A stretch of 64,000 nucleotides of DNA from JAJFUI01 sp039698035 (GTDB lineage: Bacteria > Planctomycetota > Planctomycetia > Pirellulales > Thermoguttaceae): contig JBDKSW010000002.1 in the NCBI GenBank assembly GCA_039698035.1, positions 73,986 to 137,985 of the forward strand, in the 5' to 3' direction. Made by a program: the position numbers and the translations under genes. Positions 44,866 through 53,111 of this stretch are shown here, piece after piece (position 1 is the first letter of the stretch; each line of letters begins with the position of its first letter). The notes beneath the pieces are model-generated. The model was given only the letters and a program-made list of their open reading frames with translations, was not told the DNA's origin and ran no database searches.

Positions 44866-46260
44866 CTAGTACTCCCGCTGGGTGATGATGCCTGGCTGCG
44901 GAACCGGATAGCGGCCGTCGGGACCGGCCAACAATGGGGCCGGCGAGTCCATCGTCAGCTTGTCCAGATCGGGTGCGAACTCGTGGTCGAGGTTCAGGAT
45001 TTGGTCGTAGGCGACGACCTGGCCCGTGTGGGCGGCCATGCGCCCCATCGATGTCACGAGGCTGGCCTCTGCGCCGCGTCTGGCCTCGTTGTACGGCTTG
45101 TCCTGGCGGATGGCATCGATCAGAGCCTCCCATTCGAGCTGGTAGTGATCGGGCTTGGGGCCCTTGAATCGCCAAACGGCTTTTGATGGATCGACTTTCT
45201 GGCCTTTGTAGATGGCGCATGTGCCATTCGGTGCATTCCATTTGGAGATGACCGCCAGGCCATTGGTCCCGTGGGCGTAACTGGCGAACTGCTCGTAGCA
45301 CTTCGGGATCGTCCGGCCGAAGAAGTACAGCTTGGCGCCATCGGCAAACGTGTACTCGACGGAATACGTGTCGAAGTTTTGGTCGACCGAGTCGCCGCGA
45401 TAGGACGCTCCGAGGTCGCGACGATAGTGGCGACCGCCCAGGGCCATGGCTTGCACCGGCCAGGCGTCCTTCATCCAGCAGCACTCGTCGATGCTGTGGA
45501 TGTTGAAGTCGCTGAAGCAGCCGCCGCTGGCCCAGAGGAAACTGTGGAATCGCTGGATTTGGTAGAGCAGTTCCGAAATGCCTTCCGGCTTGGGCCCCGA
45601 CGAAAACGAACCGACCGGTCCGTGCATGCGGTACGCCCGCAGCGTAAGGATGTCGCCTAACTGGCCCGAGCGGATTCGGTCGTGCAATTCGATTCGTGCA
45701 GGGTTGTGGCGGGCCATCAGGCCGACGCCCACCTTCAGGTTCCCGTCGACCGACTGGTCGGCCAGTTCCAGCATCCTGCGCGTCGTGGGGCCATCGACCG
45801 TGGTCGGCTTCTCCATGAAGACATGGAGCCCTTTGCGAATCGCATAGTCGAAGTGAACGCAGCGGAAGGCCGGCGGAGTGGTCAGGATCACCACGTCGCC
45901 CGGGTTCAAGCAGTCCATCGCCATCTGGTAGGCGTCGAAACCGACAAAGCGACGGTCTTTGGGCACGTCAATTTGCTTGACCACGTCGCTTTTCATGAGC
46001 GAGGCGTAGCTTGCGTCCAGCCGCCCCTGGAAGACATCTGCCATGGCCACGAGTTTCGTCGGGCCATTCTTCACGGCCAAGGCGTTGACGGCCGCACCGC
46101 CGCCACGGCCGCCGCAGCCGACCAAGGCCACTTGAATCGTGTTTCGCTCGGCGGCGTGGACCCACGGGGCGGCCACGCCCGCCAGAGCCGAAGCGGCCGC
46201 GATCCGGCCAGTGGTCTTCAGAAACTCACGCCGCGTTGCGGATGAAGGCGTGCAACTCAT
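44866..46260 (-). CDS. Tat-exported Gfo/Idh/MocA family oxidoreductase (paralogue 2)
   Basis: The 464-residue protein starts at ATG 46260, giving MSCTPSSATRREFLK with a Tat twin-Arg; the open frame starts at 46320. The Rossmann part has VALVGCGGRGGGAAVNAL, then VFMEKPTTVDGPTTRRML. It shares with the next gene the blocks RIAAASALAGVAAPWVHAAE, GVGLMARHNP and HSIDECCWMKDAWPVQ, so they are close paralogues. The 24-codon ORF on the other strand starts 31 bp upstream of this start codon. A role with the MFS and UroD-like genes in sugar breakdown is inference. Confidence 0.9.
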   Translation of the reverse strand: MSCTPSSATRREFLKTTGRIAAASALAGVAAPWVHAAERNTIQVALVGCGGRGGGAAVNALAVKNGPTKLVAMADVFQGRLDASYASLMKSDVVKQIDVPKDRRFVGFDAYQMAMDCLNPGDVVILTTPPAFRCVHFDYAIRKGLHVFMEKPTTVDGPTTRRMLELADQSVDGNLKVGVGLMARHNPARIELHDRIRSGQLGDILTLRAYRMHGPVGSFSSGPKPEGISELLYQIQRFHSFLWASGGCFSDFNIHSIDECCWMKDAWPVQAMALGGRHYRRDLGASYRGDSVDQNFDTYSVEYTFADGAKLYFFGRTIPKCYEQFASYAHGTNGLAVISKWNAPNGTCAIYKGQKVDPSKAVWRFKGPKPDHYQLEWEALIDAIRQDKPYNEARRGAEASLVTSMGRMAAHTGQVVAYDQILNLDHEFAPDLDKLTMDSPAPLLAGPDGRYPVPQPGIITQREY

Positions 46261-46275
46261 GGTGCTGCCTCGTGG

Positions 46276-46288
46276 AAAGGAGGTGATC
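46276..46288 (+). promoter_or_regulatory. 13-base perfect Shine-Dalgarno match before a 24-codon ORF
   Basis: AAAGGAGGTGATC matches the full complement of the 16S rRNA 3' tail. It lies four bases before ATG 46292, with GGAGG 8 bases upstream of it. A match this long is rare in bacteria. On the opposite strand it reads as the 16S 3' end, so a relic is the alternative. Confidence 0.6.
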
Positions 46289-46291
46289 TTG

Positions 46292-46366
46292 ATGTGCCGG
46301 ACGGCGATCGGCCCGAGCAAAATGCCATACGACGACGGCGTCCTATCGCGGGGGCTCCATCGCTAA
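46292..46366 (+). CDS. Candidate 24-residue peptide with an ideal ribosome binding site
   Basis: ATG 46292 to TAA 46366 encodes MCRTAIGPSKMPYDDGVL followed by SRGLHR. No known domain is visible. The case rests on the perfect extended SD at 46276-46288 with optimal spacing. The ORF lies between a leftward Gfo/Idh/MocA gene and the rightward UroD-like gene, on the strand of the latter. It could be a real small protein, a leader peptide, or a sequence with no product. Confidence 0.4.
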   Translation: MCRTAIGPSKMPYDDGVLSRGLHR

Positions 46367-46560
46367 GGCGGGACAGTTTGGAGGGCAACGCACGATCGAG
46401 CGACGATCGCATTATAGCAAACCGGCGGAGCGGCCGTCTACCGCGATATGGACGATCTGCAGCCCCGACGTTATGCTGATGAAACGTTGCGTCGATGCCT
46501 GCGAATTGGCGCGCCCGAGGCCGCCTCGCCAACGCTTCCAACTCTTTCAGCCAATTCACT

Positions 46561-47790
46561 ATGACTTCCAGAGAACGCGTGCTGGCTGCCATCGAGCACC
46601 GGGCAACCGATAAAGTGCCCATCGACTTTGGCGGGCATCGCTCGTCGGGCATTGCCGCCCTGGCGTATCCCAAGCTGCGAAAGGCCCTGGGGCTTCCGCC
46701 TCGCATCCCCCGCGTCTACGACCCGGTTCAACAATTGGCGATCCTCGACGACGACGTGCTCGACCGCTTTCAGGTGGACACGATCGAACTCGGGCGAGGC
46801 TTCGCGCTGGACGAGCGGGACTGGGCCGACTGGACCCTGCCGGACGGAACGCCCTGCAAGATGCCGGCCTGGGTTCCGCTCGAACGGCAAGATAAGCAGT
46901 GGGTTATCCGTTCGGCCAGCGGGCGCGTGTTGGCCCGAATGCCCGATGGCGCCATTTACTTCGAGCAATGCTACTGGCCCTACGCCGAACACGACGATCT
47001 GGACCGGCTGGAAGAAGCCCTCGCCGAGAACATGTGGTGTGGCGTCGCCAGCCCGCCCGGCCCGTTGGTGGCTGGTCCCGGTGGGCTCGACCGCCTGGCG
47101 GACGGTGCGCGCAAGCTGCGCGAGCGGACCGATCGGGCCATCATCGGGCTGTTTGGCGGCAACCTGCTTGAAATCGGGCAATACCTCTACCGCAACGACA
47201 ACTTCTTCATGCTCCTGGCCGGCAACCCGTCCCGGGCGCACGAGTTCCTCGACCGGCTGCTGGCCCTGCACCTGACGAACCTCGAACGGTTCCTCGGCGC
47301 GGTCGGTTCCTCGATCGATATCATCATGTTCGGCGACGACTTGGGCATGCAAAAAGGGCCGCAAATGTCGCCGGCCATGTACCGAGAGTTCTTCAAGCCG
47401 CGTCACGCCAAGATGTGGCGCAGGGCCAAGGAGCTTGCCAACGTCAAGGTGCAACTGCACTGCTGCGGCGGCGTCCGCCCCCTTTTGGAAGACCTGATCG
47501 AGTCTGGGCTGGATGCCATCAATCCCGTGCAGATCTCGTGCGTTGGTATGGAACCGCGCAACCTGAAACGGGATTTCGGCGACCGATTGACGTTCTGGGG
47601 CGGCGGTTGCGACACCCGCTATATGCTCTCGCATGGCACGCCGGCGGAGATCCACGATCACGTTCGCGCCCAGATTTCCGTTCTCGCCCCCGGCGGCGGT
47701 TTCGTTTTCCAACAGGTCCACAATATTTTGGCCGACGTTCCGCCGGAAAACATCATCGCAATGCTTGACGCGGCTAACGAGCCGCTCTGA
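46561..47790 (+). CDS. Uroporphyrinogen decarboxylase (UroD)-family protein, probably not heme-related
   Basis: The 409-residue protein starts at ATG 46561 (MTSRERVLAAIEHRATDKVP). That N-terminus and the core blocks (GDDLGMQKGPQMSPAMYREF, CCGGVRPLLEDLIESGLDAI, HNILADVPPENIIAML) match the UroD-like methyltransferase group. Planctomycetes often place such genes in catabolic clusters. HCCGGV near 300 resembles the zinc-binding Cys of corrinoid methyltransferases, but a complete zinc site is not certain. The MFS gene starts 53 bp downstream, so the two are likely co-transcribed. Confidence 0.82.
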   Translation: MTSRERVLAAIEHRATDKVPIDFGGHRSSGIAALAYPKLRKALGLPPRIPRVYDPVQQLAILDDDVLDRFQVDTIELGRGFALDERDWADWTLPDGTPCKMPAWVPLERQDKQWVIRSASGRVLARMPDGAIYFEQCYWPYAEHDDLDRLEEALAENMWCGVASPPGPLVAGPGGLDRLADGARKLRERTDRAIIGLFGGNLLEIGQYLYRNDNFFMLLAGNPSRAHEFLDRLLALHLTNLERFLGAVGSSIDIIMFGDDLGMQKGPQMSPAMYREFFKPRHAKMWRRAKELANVKVQLHCCGGVRPLLEDLIESGLDAINPVQISCVGMEPRNLKRDFGDRLTFWGGGCDTRYMLSHGTPAEIHDHVRAQISVLAPGGGFVFQQVHNILADVPPENIIAMLDAANEPL

Positions 47791-47843
47791 GCGCTGGGGG
47801 TTCCACCCGTTCACGTCCGGCCGCACAGCAAAGGAAGATCAGG

Positions 47844-49241
47844 ATGCATGGGAACCGTGGCAGCTTTTTGTATCTCTTTTTGGCCTGTGGCGTGGCGGCC
47901 CTCGGCGGCCTCCTGTTTGGCTTTGACACGGCCGTCATCTCGGGGGTCGAAGGCCCGCTCCAACAGCAATTCCATCTGTCGGCAAAAATGCACGGCTGGG
48001 TGGTCAGTTCGGCCCTGGTCGGCTGCCTGCTGGGCTCGGCCGTCGCCGGCGCGATCAGCGATCGTTTCGGTCGGAAGAAAGTGCTGTTGCTGGCCGCCGT
48101 GCTGTTTGCCGTCTGCGCGATTGGCTCGGCCATCCCGCGCGAGCCGTGGCACCTGGTTGTCGCTCGCCTGATTGGCGGCGTCGGCATCGGCATCGCCTCA
48201 ATGCTTTCGCCGATGTATATTGCCGAAATCGCCCCGTCCAAGCTGCGCGGCGGGCTGATTACCTTGTCGCAGCTGGCCATCACGATCGGAATCCTGGTCG
48301 CCTACCTGTCGAATGACGCACTGAGCCAGTTGGCACAGAGCTACCCGTCGCTCTACGGAGGCGGCTTGTGGCGGTGGATGTTCGTCACCGAGGTGTGGCG
48401 CGGCATGTTGCTGGTGGGGCTGCTGCCTGCCGCCGTGCTGTTTTTTCTGCTGTTCTTCGTGCCTGAGAGTCCGCGATGGCTCGTCAAACAGGGGCGAATC
48501 GACGAGGCCCTGGCGATTCTCAGCCGGGTGGGAGGCCGCGACGAAGCCCAACGCGAGCTGACCGAGATCCGGCAGACGCTTGCCCAGGAGACAGGCTCCA
48601 TTCGCGAGTTGTTCCAACCCAAGCTACTCCCGGCGCTGACGATTGGCGTGTTGCTGCCGTTCTTTTCCCAGATCTGTGGCATCAACGTCCTGATTTACTA
48701 CGGCATCACGGTGCTCAAGGAGGCCGGCATGACTGCGGCCGAGGCCATGCACTGGCAGAACATCTTTGGCGTTACGAACATTGCCGCCACGGTGCTGGCT
48801 ATCTTCACCGTCGATCGGTTCGGCCGGAAACCGTTGTTGCTGACCGGAATCATTGGCGTCGGGCTGGGCCTGTTCGGCGGCGGCTGGCTCTTCTTGCACG
48901 CGCCGATCAATCCGAAGCATGTCTTTGCCGTCTTCGCGTTCTTCCTGGCCTGTTTCAACTTTTCCTTCGGCTCGGTCTGCTGGATCATCGTGGCCGAGAT
49001 CTTCCCAACGGCAATTCGCGGCCGGGCCATGTCGATCTCCATTTTTTCACTTTGGGCCGGCTGTGCCCTGGTGGGCCAGACGTTTCCCTATCTGCTGAAG
49101 ACGGCGGGCCCCGCCGGAAGCTTCTGGCTCTACGCCGCGACGACGCCCTTGGCGTTCCTGTTCGTCCTGTTTTTCGTGCCCGAAACCAAGGGCAAGACCC
49201 TGGAACAGATCGAGAAGACCTGGAGACGTCGAGGGCTGTAG
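47844..49241 (+). CDS. Sugar porter family MFS transporter
   Basis: The 465-residue protein has 12 membrane segments and the sugar porter motifs: GLLFGFDTAVISG in segment 1, DRFGRKKVLL after segment 2, RLIGGVGIGIASMLSPMYIAE, PESPRWLVKQGR before the central loop, and PETKGKTLEQIEKTW at the C-terminus. It is probably a sugar/H+ symporter (xylose or glucose type). AAGGAA lies about 8 bases before ATG 47844. It lies next to the UroD-like protein and the two Gfo/Idh/MocA genes, which supports sugar uptake and breakdown. Confidence 0.92.
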   Translation: MHGNRGSFLYLFLACGVAALGGLLFGFDTAVISGVEGPLQQQFHLSAKMHGWVVSSALVGCLLGSAVAGAISDRFGRKKVLLLAAVLFAVCAIGSAIPREPWHLVVARLIGGVGIGIASMLSPMYIAEIAPSKLRGGLITLSQLAITIGILVAYLSNDALSQLAQSYPSLYGGGLWRWMFVTEVWRGMLLVGLLPAAVLFFLLFFVPESPRWLVKQGRIDEALAILSRVGGRDEAQRELTEIRQTLAQETGSIRELFQPKLLPALTIGVLLPFFSQICGINVLIYYGITVLKEAGMTAAEAMHWQNIFGVTNIAATVLAIFTVDRFGRKPLLLTGIIGVGLGLFGGGWLFLHAPINPKHVFAVFAFFLACFNFSFGSVCWIIVAEIFPTAIRGRAMSISIFSLWAGCALVGQTFPYLLKTAGPAGSFWLYAATTPLAFLFVLFFVPETKGKTLEQIEKTWRRRGL

Positions 49242-49302
49242 CTGGTCCAGCCCGGTCTTGGAGGGGGGGGCTTGCGTTATCGCACGGACCGTCTATCGTG
49301 TT

Positions 49303-49346
49303 ATAAGAATCCCTGCGATACGTACCTCATCCGATAAGAATTTCTG
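49303..49346. promoter_or_regulatory. Direct repeat operator candidate before the Fe-S type regulator
   Basis: ATAAGAATCCCTG (49303-49315) and ATAAGAATTTCTG (49334-49346) match at 11 of 13 positions, 31 bp start to start, which is close to three helical turns. The region is AT-rich within high-GC DNA and lies 44 bp before ATG 49390. It may be an operator for self-regulation. Confidence 0.45.
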
Positions 49347-49389
49347 TAACGCGGGGCCAGGCTGAGGAAGGAACGGAACAACCACGGTC

Positions 49390-50031
49390 ATGACTGAGAT
49401 CGCGATTAGCCCCGCCGGAATGCGCATCGTCAAGTTGCTGGTGGGCAATATGCCGCAAACCGTGGCCGAGCTGACCGACGCCATGGGCGTCACGCGAACC
49501 GCCGTCACCGAGCAACTGGGTGACCTTGCGGCTGCCGGCTTCGTCGAACGCGAGACCGAGCGGTTGCCTGGCCGTGGCCGACCGCGTCACCTCTATCGGG
49601 CGACAGACGCCGCCCTGGCCAGCCTCTTCCCGGGCAACCAGCGGCTCCTGGTTCCCGCGTTCTGCGACGCCATTCTTGGCCTGGGCGGCGAGGCGATGCT
49701 CAAACGCGTACTCCGGCGCGTCAGCCGAGCAATGGCCCAGCACTATTCCGAACGAATCACGACCAAGAAACCCCACGAGCGGCTGCGACAGTTGATCCAG
49801 TTGCTCAGCGAAGAGGGAGGCTTGGTCGATGCCGTCGAGGACGAGCATGGGCGGTTGCTGATCCGCAAGCGGACCTGCCCTTTCATCAGCATGGTGGACT
49901 CACGCCGCAGCGTTTGCCACGTCGATCAGGAGATGCTCAGCACGGTGGTCGGCCGACCGGTGCGCCGCATCGACTGCCGCCACGAGGGGGCCGCTTGCTG
50001 CACGTTTGAAATCGTCGCGACGGCCGACTGA
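49390..50031 (+). CDS. Winged-helix regulator with C-terminal cysteine cluster (SufR-like)
   Basis: The 213-residue protein has a DeoR/ArsR-type winged helix (about 8-70: VAELTDAMGVTRTAVTEQLG, AAGFVERETERLPGRGRPRH). The C-terminal part has Cys163, Cys176, Cys196 and a Cys203-Cys204 pair. SufR, which senses Fe-S status, has C-x12-C followed by more widely spaced Cys; here C-x12-C-x19-C-x6-CC is similar but not identical. An Fe-S cluster sensor is likely but not proven. ATG 49390 follows the direct repeat at 49303-49346. dnaB begins 145 bp downstream. No suf genes are in the window. Confidence 0.8.
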   Translation: MTEIAISPAGMRIVKLLVGNMPQTVAELTDAMGVTRTAVTEQLGDLAAAGFVERETERLPGRGRPRHLYRATDAALASLFPGNQRLLVPAFCDAILGLGGEAMLKRVLRRVSRAMAQHYSERITTKKPHERLRQLIQLLSEEGGLVDAVEDEHGRLLIRKRTCPFISMVDSRRSVCHVDQEMLSTVVGRPVRRIDCRHEGAACCTFEIVATAD

Positions 50032-50176
50032 CCGAGCCGAGCGACCGCCGACGGAACTGCGCCGTCATGCGTCCTCCAGACACGGCGACCGGCCACCGGG
50101 CCCCTCGGAGCGGGGCGCTCGTTGTCGGGCACCGCCGGATCGTCTATCATGCGTCATCCCTTATTGCAGGTTCACC

Positions 50177-51604
50177 ATGGCCACCGCCTATCGCACGGAT
50201 GCCAGCCGAGGCTCGCCCCGCGTCAGTTCCGAAATCCTCGATCGCCTGCCACCGCACAACCTGGAAGCCGAAAAGGGCGTGCTCGGCAGCCTGCTGTTGG
50301 ACCCTCGCGTTGCCGACGACGTGGCCCTAGCCATCCGGGCGGACGACTTCTACGCCGAGGCCAACCAGAAGCTCTTCGCCCACATGCTGGCCATGCACGA
50401 CGAGGCGGGGCGGATCGACGCCACGCTCTTGTTGGAGCGACTCACCACGGCCGGCGACCTTGAGCTGATCGGCGGCGCGGCCTACCTGGCCGAGGTCCTG
50501 CACTCGGTCCCCCATGCGGCCAACGCGGTTTACTACGCCGAGATCGTTCGGAACAAGGCCACGCTCCGATCGTTGATCCACGCCAGCACCGAGATCCTTC
50601 GCGACGCCTACGAGCCAACCCTCGAACCGCGTGAAATGGTCAGCCGCGCAGAGGAGATGATCTTCGCCGTCCACGACCAGCGAAGCAGCGATCAGGTCAT
50701 TAACGCCCACGACCTGATGGTCGAAGCGTTCGATCGGATCGACGCGCGAATGGCCGGCACGGCCGGCGTCGGAGTGCCCACCGGTTTCACCGATCTGGAC
50801 ACGCTGACCGGCGGGCTGCACGAATCCGAGTTCGTCGTTCTGGCGGCGCGGCCCAGCATGGGCAAGACCGCGTTGGCCACCAACATTGCCGAGTACGTTG
50901 CCACGAAGTCGAACGTCGGCACGCTGTTCGTCAGCCTGGAAATGGCACGGACCGAGTTGGCCCAGCGCATGCTCTGCTCGCAAGGACGGATCGACGCCAG
51001 CAAGTTTCGCAGCGGTTTCCTCTCGGGCGACGATCGAAAGAAACTGGTCGAGGCTTCGGCCCTGTTGAGTTCCGCGCCGCTTTTCGTTGACGACACGCCG
51101 TTCCGCACTTGCACCGAAATCGCCGCTTCGGCGCGGCGGTTGAAACGAAAAGCCAATCTGGGTCTCGTCGTGATCGACTATTTGCAGTTGATTGCCCCGG
51201 ACGATCCGCGAGACCCGCGTCAGGAGCAGGTGGCCAAGATGGCCCGGCGACTGAAGGCCCTCGCCCGCGAACTCAAGATCCCCGTGCTCTGTCTGGCCCA
51301 GTTGAACCGCCAAGTCGAAACGGGCAAGGAAGGGCACCGGCCGAAGCTGAGCCACCTCCGCGAGTCGGGCGCCATCGAGCAGGACGCCGACGTGGTGATG
51401 TTCGTCCACCGCGAGGAATACTATCACACACGTGAGGAGGCGATGGAAAAAGGCATTGCCGGCCAAGCCGATGTCATCGTGGCCAAGCAGCGCAACGGCC
51501 CAACCGGCGACGTCAAACTCGCCTGGTTCGACAAGCACACCCGTTTTGAAAACCTCTCGCAAAAGCCCTACGAGGAGTTCGAGGAGTACGGGGCAGAGTT
51601 CTGA
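50177..51604 (+). CDS. dnaB: Replicative DNA helicase DnaB
   Basis: The 475-residue hexameric helicase unwinds DNA at the replication fork. Its N-terminal domain (about 18-120) begins LPPHNLEAEKGVLGSLLLDP. The RecA-like domain has ARPSMGKTALATNIAEY (Walker A), FVSLEMARTELAQRML, VVIDYLQLIAPDD (Walker B), and LNRQVETGKEGHRPKLSHLR. ATG 50177 (MATAYRTDA) is chosen; the frame from 50006 is not homologous. The tRNA-Gln gene with its own promoter follows. Confidence 0.96.
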   Translation: MATAYRTDASRGSPRVSSEILDRLPPHNLEAEKGVLGSLLLDPRVADDVALAIRADDFYAEANQKLFAHMLAMHDEAGRIDATLLLERLTTAGDLELIGGAAYLAEVLHSVPHAANAVYYAEIVRNKATLRSLIHASTEILRDAYEPTLEPREMVSRAEEMIFAVHDQRSSDQVINAHDLMVEAFDRIDARMAGTAGVGVPTGFTDLDTLTGGLHESEFVVLAARPSMGKTALATNIAEYVATKSNVGTLFVSLEMARTELAQRMLCSQGRIDASKFRSGFLSGDDRKKLVEASALLSSAPLFVDDTPFRTCTEIAASARRLKRKANLGLVVIDYLQLIAPDDPRDPRQEQVAKMARRLKALARELKIPVLCLAQLNRQVETGKEGHRPKLSHLRESGAIEQDADVVMFVHREEYYHTREEAMEKGIAGQADVIVAKQRNGPTGDVKLAWFDKHTRFENLSQKPYEEFEEYGAEF

Positions 51605-51707
51605 GCGTGGGACGGCAACGCGTCGGAAGCCCAACGGCATGCCCCAAGCGACCGACATTGACCGCTGGCACGCGCGATTCCGTCGGGCTCATGCCGGCAA
51701 CTCCGGG

Positions 51708-51735
51708 TTGAACTAAGCCCGGAAACGGCTATACT
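51708..51735 (+). promoter_or_regulatory. Promoter of the tRNA-Gln gene
   Basis: TTGAAC (51708-51713) and TATACT (51730-51735) are separated by 16 bp. The predicted start (about 51742) lies just before the tRNA 5' end at 51745, as expected for a short precursor. Confidence 0.7.
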
Positions 51736-51744
51736 GGTGATACT

Positions 51745-51815
51745 TACCCGGTGGTGTAATGGTAACACAAGGGATTTTGGTTCCCTCGTTCAAGGTTCGA
51801 GTCCTTGCCGGGTAG
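51745..51815 (+). tRNA. trnQ: tRNA-Gln (anticodon TTG)
   Basis: The 71-base gene folds as a full cloverleaf: acceptor TACCCGG (51745-51751) pairs with CCGGGTA (51808-51814), and G51815 is the discriminator. The D stem is GTGT/ACAC; the anticodon stem AGGGA/TCCCT holds the loop TTTTGGT with anticodon TTG; the T arm is CAAGG-TTCGAGT-CCTTG. CCA is not encoded. The gene lies between dnaB and rpsB. Confidence 0.97.
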
Positions 51816-52220
51816 CTTGAAATGAGCGGTCGCCCGCCGGCGATCGGCCGGGCAGCATCGCCCCCTCTGTTGGCGTACCGTGACGCCGTTGGTCGCCAAG
51901 CTCGGTTTACTCGCCGGGTTTCTGTCCCGACCTGCCGATAACTCCTTTTTGCGGCGCCGATTCACTACGGTGGAGGCCGCAGAGCATGTGAGGCGGCCGG
52001 CGCACCACCCATCGGGTCCGCGCCGAGGCATTGACCTCCCCCACCGGGTTTGGTAACTTACTAGATTCGTTGTCCTGAACGGTCCAGGGCCGCGGATGTT
52101 TCCACGACTGACCGGTTGATCGACCTAACGCCGGACGCCAGGCGAATCGCTCGGCACCTGGATGGTGCCAACCATGCGTTTCGTCGGGACTTCGCCGGTG
52201 TGCCTTCAAGGAGTTTTGAC
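51816..52220 (+). other. Long leader region upstream of rpsB
   Basis: About 405 bp separate tRNA-Gln from the rpsB start. No ORF with homology is present. A weak promoter candidate is TTGACC (52031-52036) with TAACTT (52054-52059), 17 bp apart, leaving a leader of roughly 155 bases. Such leaders often hold an S2 autoregulatory structure, but I cannot identify one here. Confidence 0.4.
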
Positions 52221-52952
52221 TTGGCTACTGTTCTTGTTAAGGATCTGATCGAGGCAGGCGTTCATTTTGGGCATCGGGCGAGCCGCTGGAATCCCAAGAT
52301 GCGGCCCTACATTTACGCCCGTCGCAATCTAATCCACATCATCGACGTTCGCGAGACGATTCGCGGGTTGCTCCGCGCTCGGCGTTATCTGCAAAAGGTC
52401 GCTTCGCAGGGAAGCCTCGTGCTGATGGTTGGCACGAAGCGTCAGGCGTGCGATGTGATCGAGCAGCAGGGGACTCGCACGGGCATGCCCTTCGTCAGCG
52501 ACCGCTGGCTGGGCGGCACGCTCACCAACTTCCGCACGATCCGCAGCCGGCTCACCCGCCTCGAAGAGCTTGAGCGTCTGCGCACTTCCGATGAACTGAG
52601 CGCCTACTCGAAGAAGATGCAGTCGTCGTTGAACCGCGAATACCGCAAGATGTTCCGCAACCTCAACGGCATTCGCACGATGAATCGGCTGCCCGAGTGC
52701 CTGCTGGTCGTGGATCCGCGCAAGGAAAAGAACGCCATCGGCGAAGCCCGCAAACTGGGCATCACCACGGTGGCCTTGATCGACACCGACTGCGATCCGG
52801 ACATCGTTGACCTGCCGATCCCCGGCAACGACGACAGCATCCGTTCGATTGAGCTGATTATCACGCTGCTGTCCGACGCGATTGTTGCGGGCAAGATGGC
52901 CGCCGGGGCCATGAAGCAAGAGCAGGCCGAAGGCGTCGCCGCGTCGGTGTAG
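52221..52952 (+). CDS. rpsB: 30S ribosomal protein S2
   Basis: The 243-residue protein has the S2 core: LIEAGVHFGHRASRWNPKM, YIYARRNLIHIIDVRET, MPFVSDRWLGGTLTNFRTI, DCDPDIVDLPIPGNDDSIRS. I chose TTG 52221 because AAGGAG (52208-52213) lies 7 bases upstream; the open frame starts at 52116. It heads the rpsB-tsf-pyrH-frr cluster, a standard bacterial order. Confidence 0.95.
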   Translation: MATVLVKDLIEAGVHFGHRASRWNPKMRPYIYARRNLIHIIDVRETIRGLLRARRYLQKVASQGSLVLMVGTKRQACDVIEQQGTRTGMPFVSDRWLGGTLTNFRTIRSRLTRLEELERLRTSDELSAYSKKMQSSLNREYRKMFRNLNGIRTMNRLPECLLVVDPRKEKNAIGEARKLGITTVALIDTDCDPDIVDLPIPGNDDSIRSIELIITLLSDAIVAGKMAAGAMKQEQAEGVAASV

Positions 52953-53111
52953 CTGGGTGACAGCGCCAGCGGAAGCTGGCATTGTTGCCTTGCCGTCTGC
53001 GATCGATGGCCGTTGGCCTTGGGGCTAGTCGGCTTTTACGTGGGATATTTTTCCGGGCCCGTTTCGCCCGGTCACCGCATACAATCACCGCTTATACGAT
53101 TGGAGAGACAA

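Noticed and set aside
46139..46366. 75-codon plus-strand ORF including the 24-codon peptide
   Set aside because: The upstream part is antisense to the Gfo/Idh/MocA Tat signal; only the segment after the perfect SD is worth keeping.
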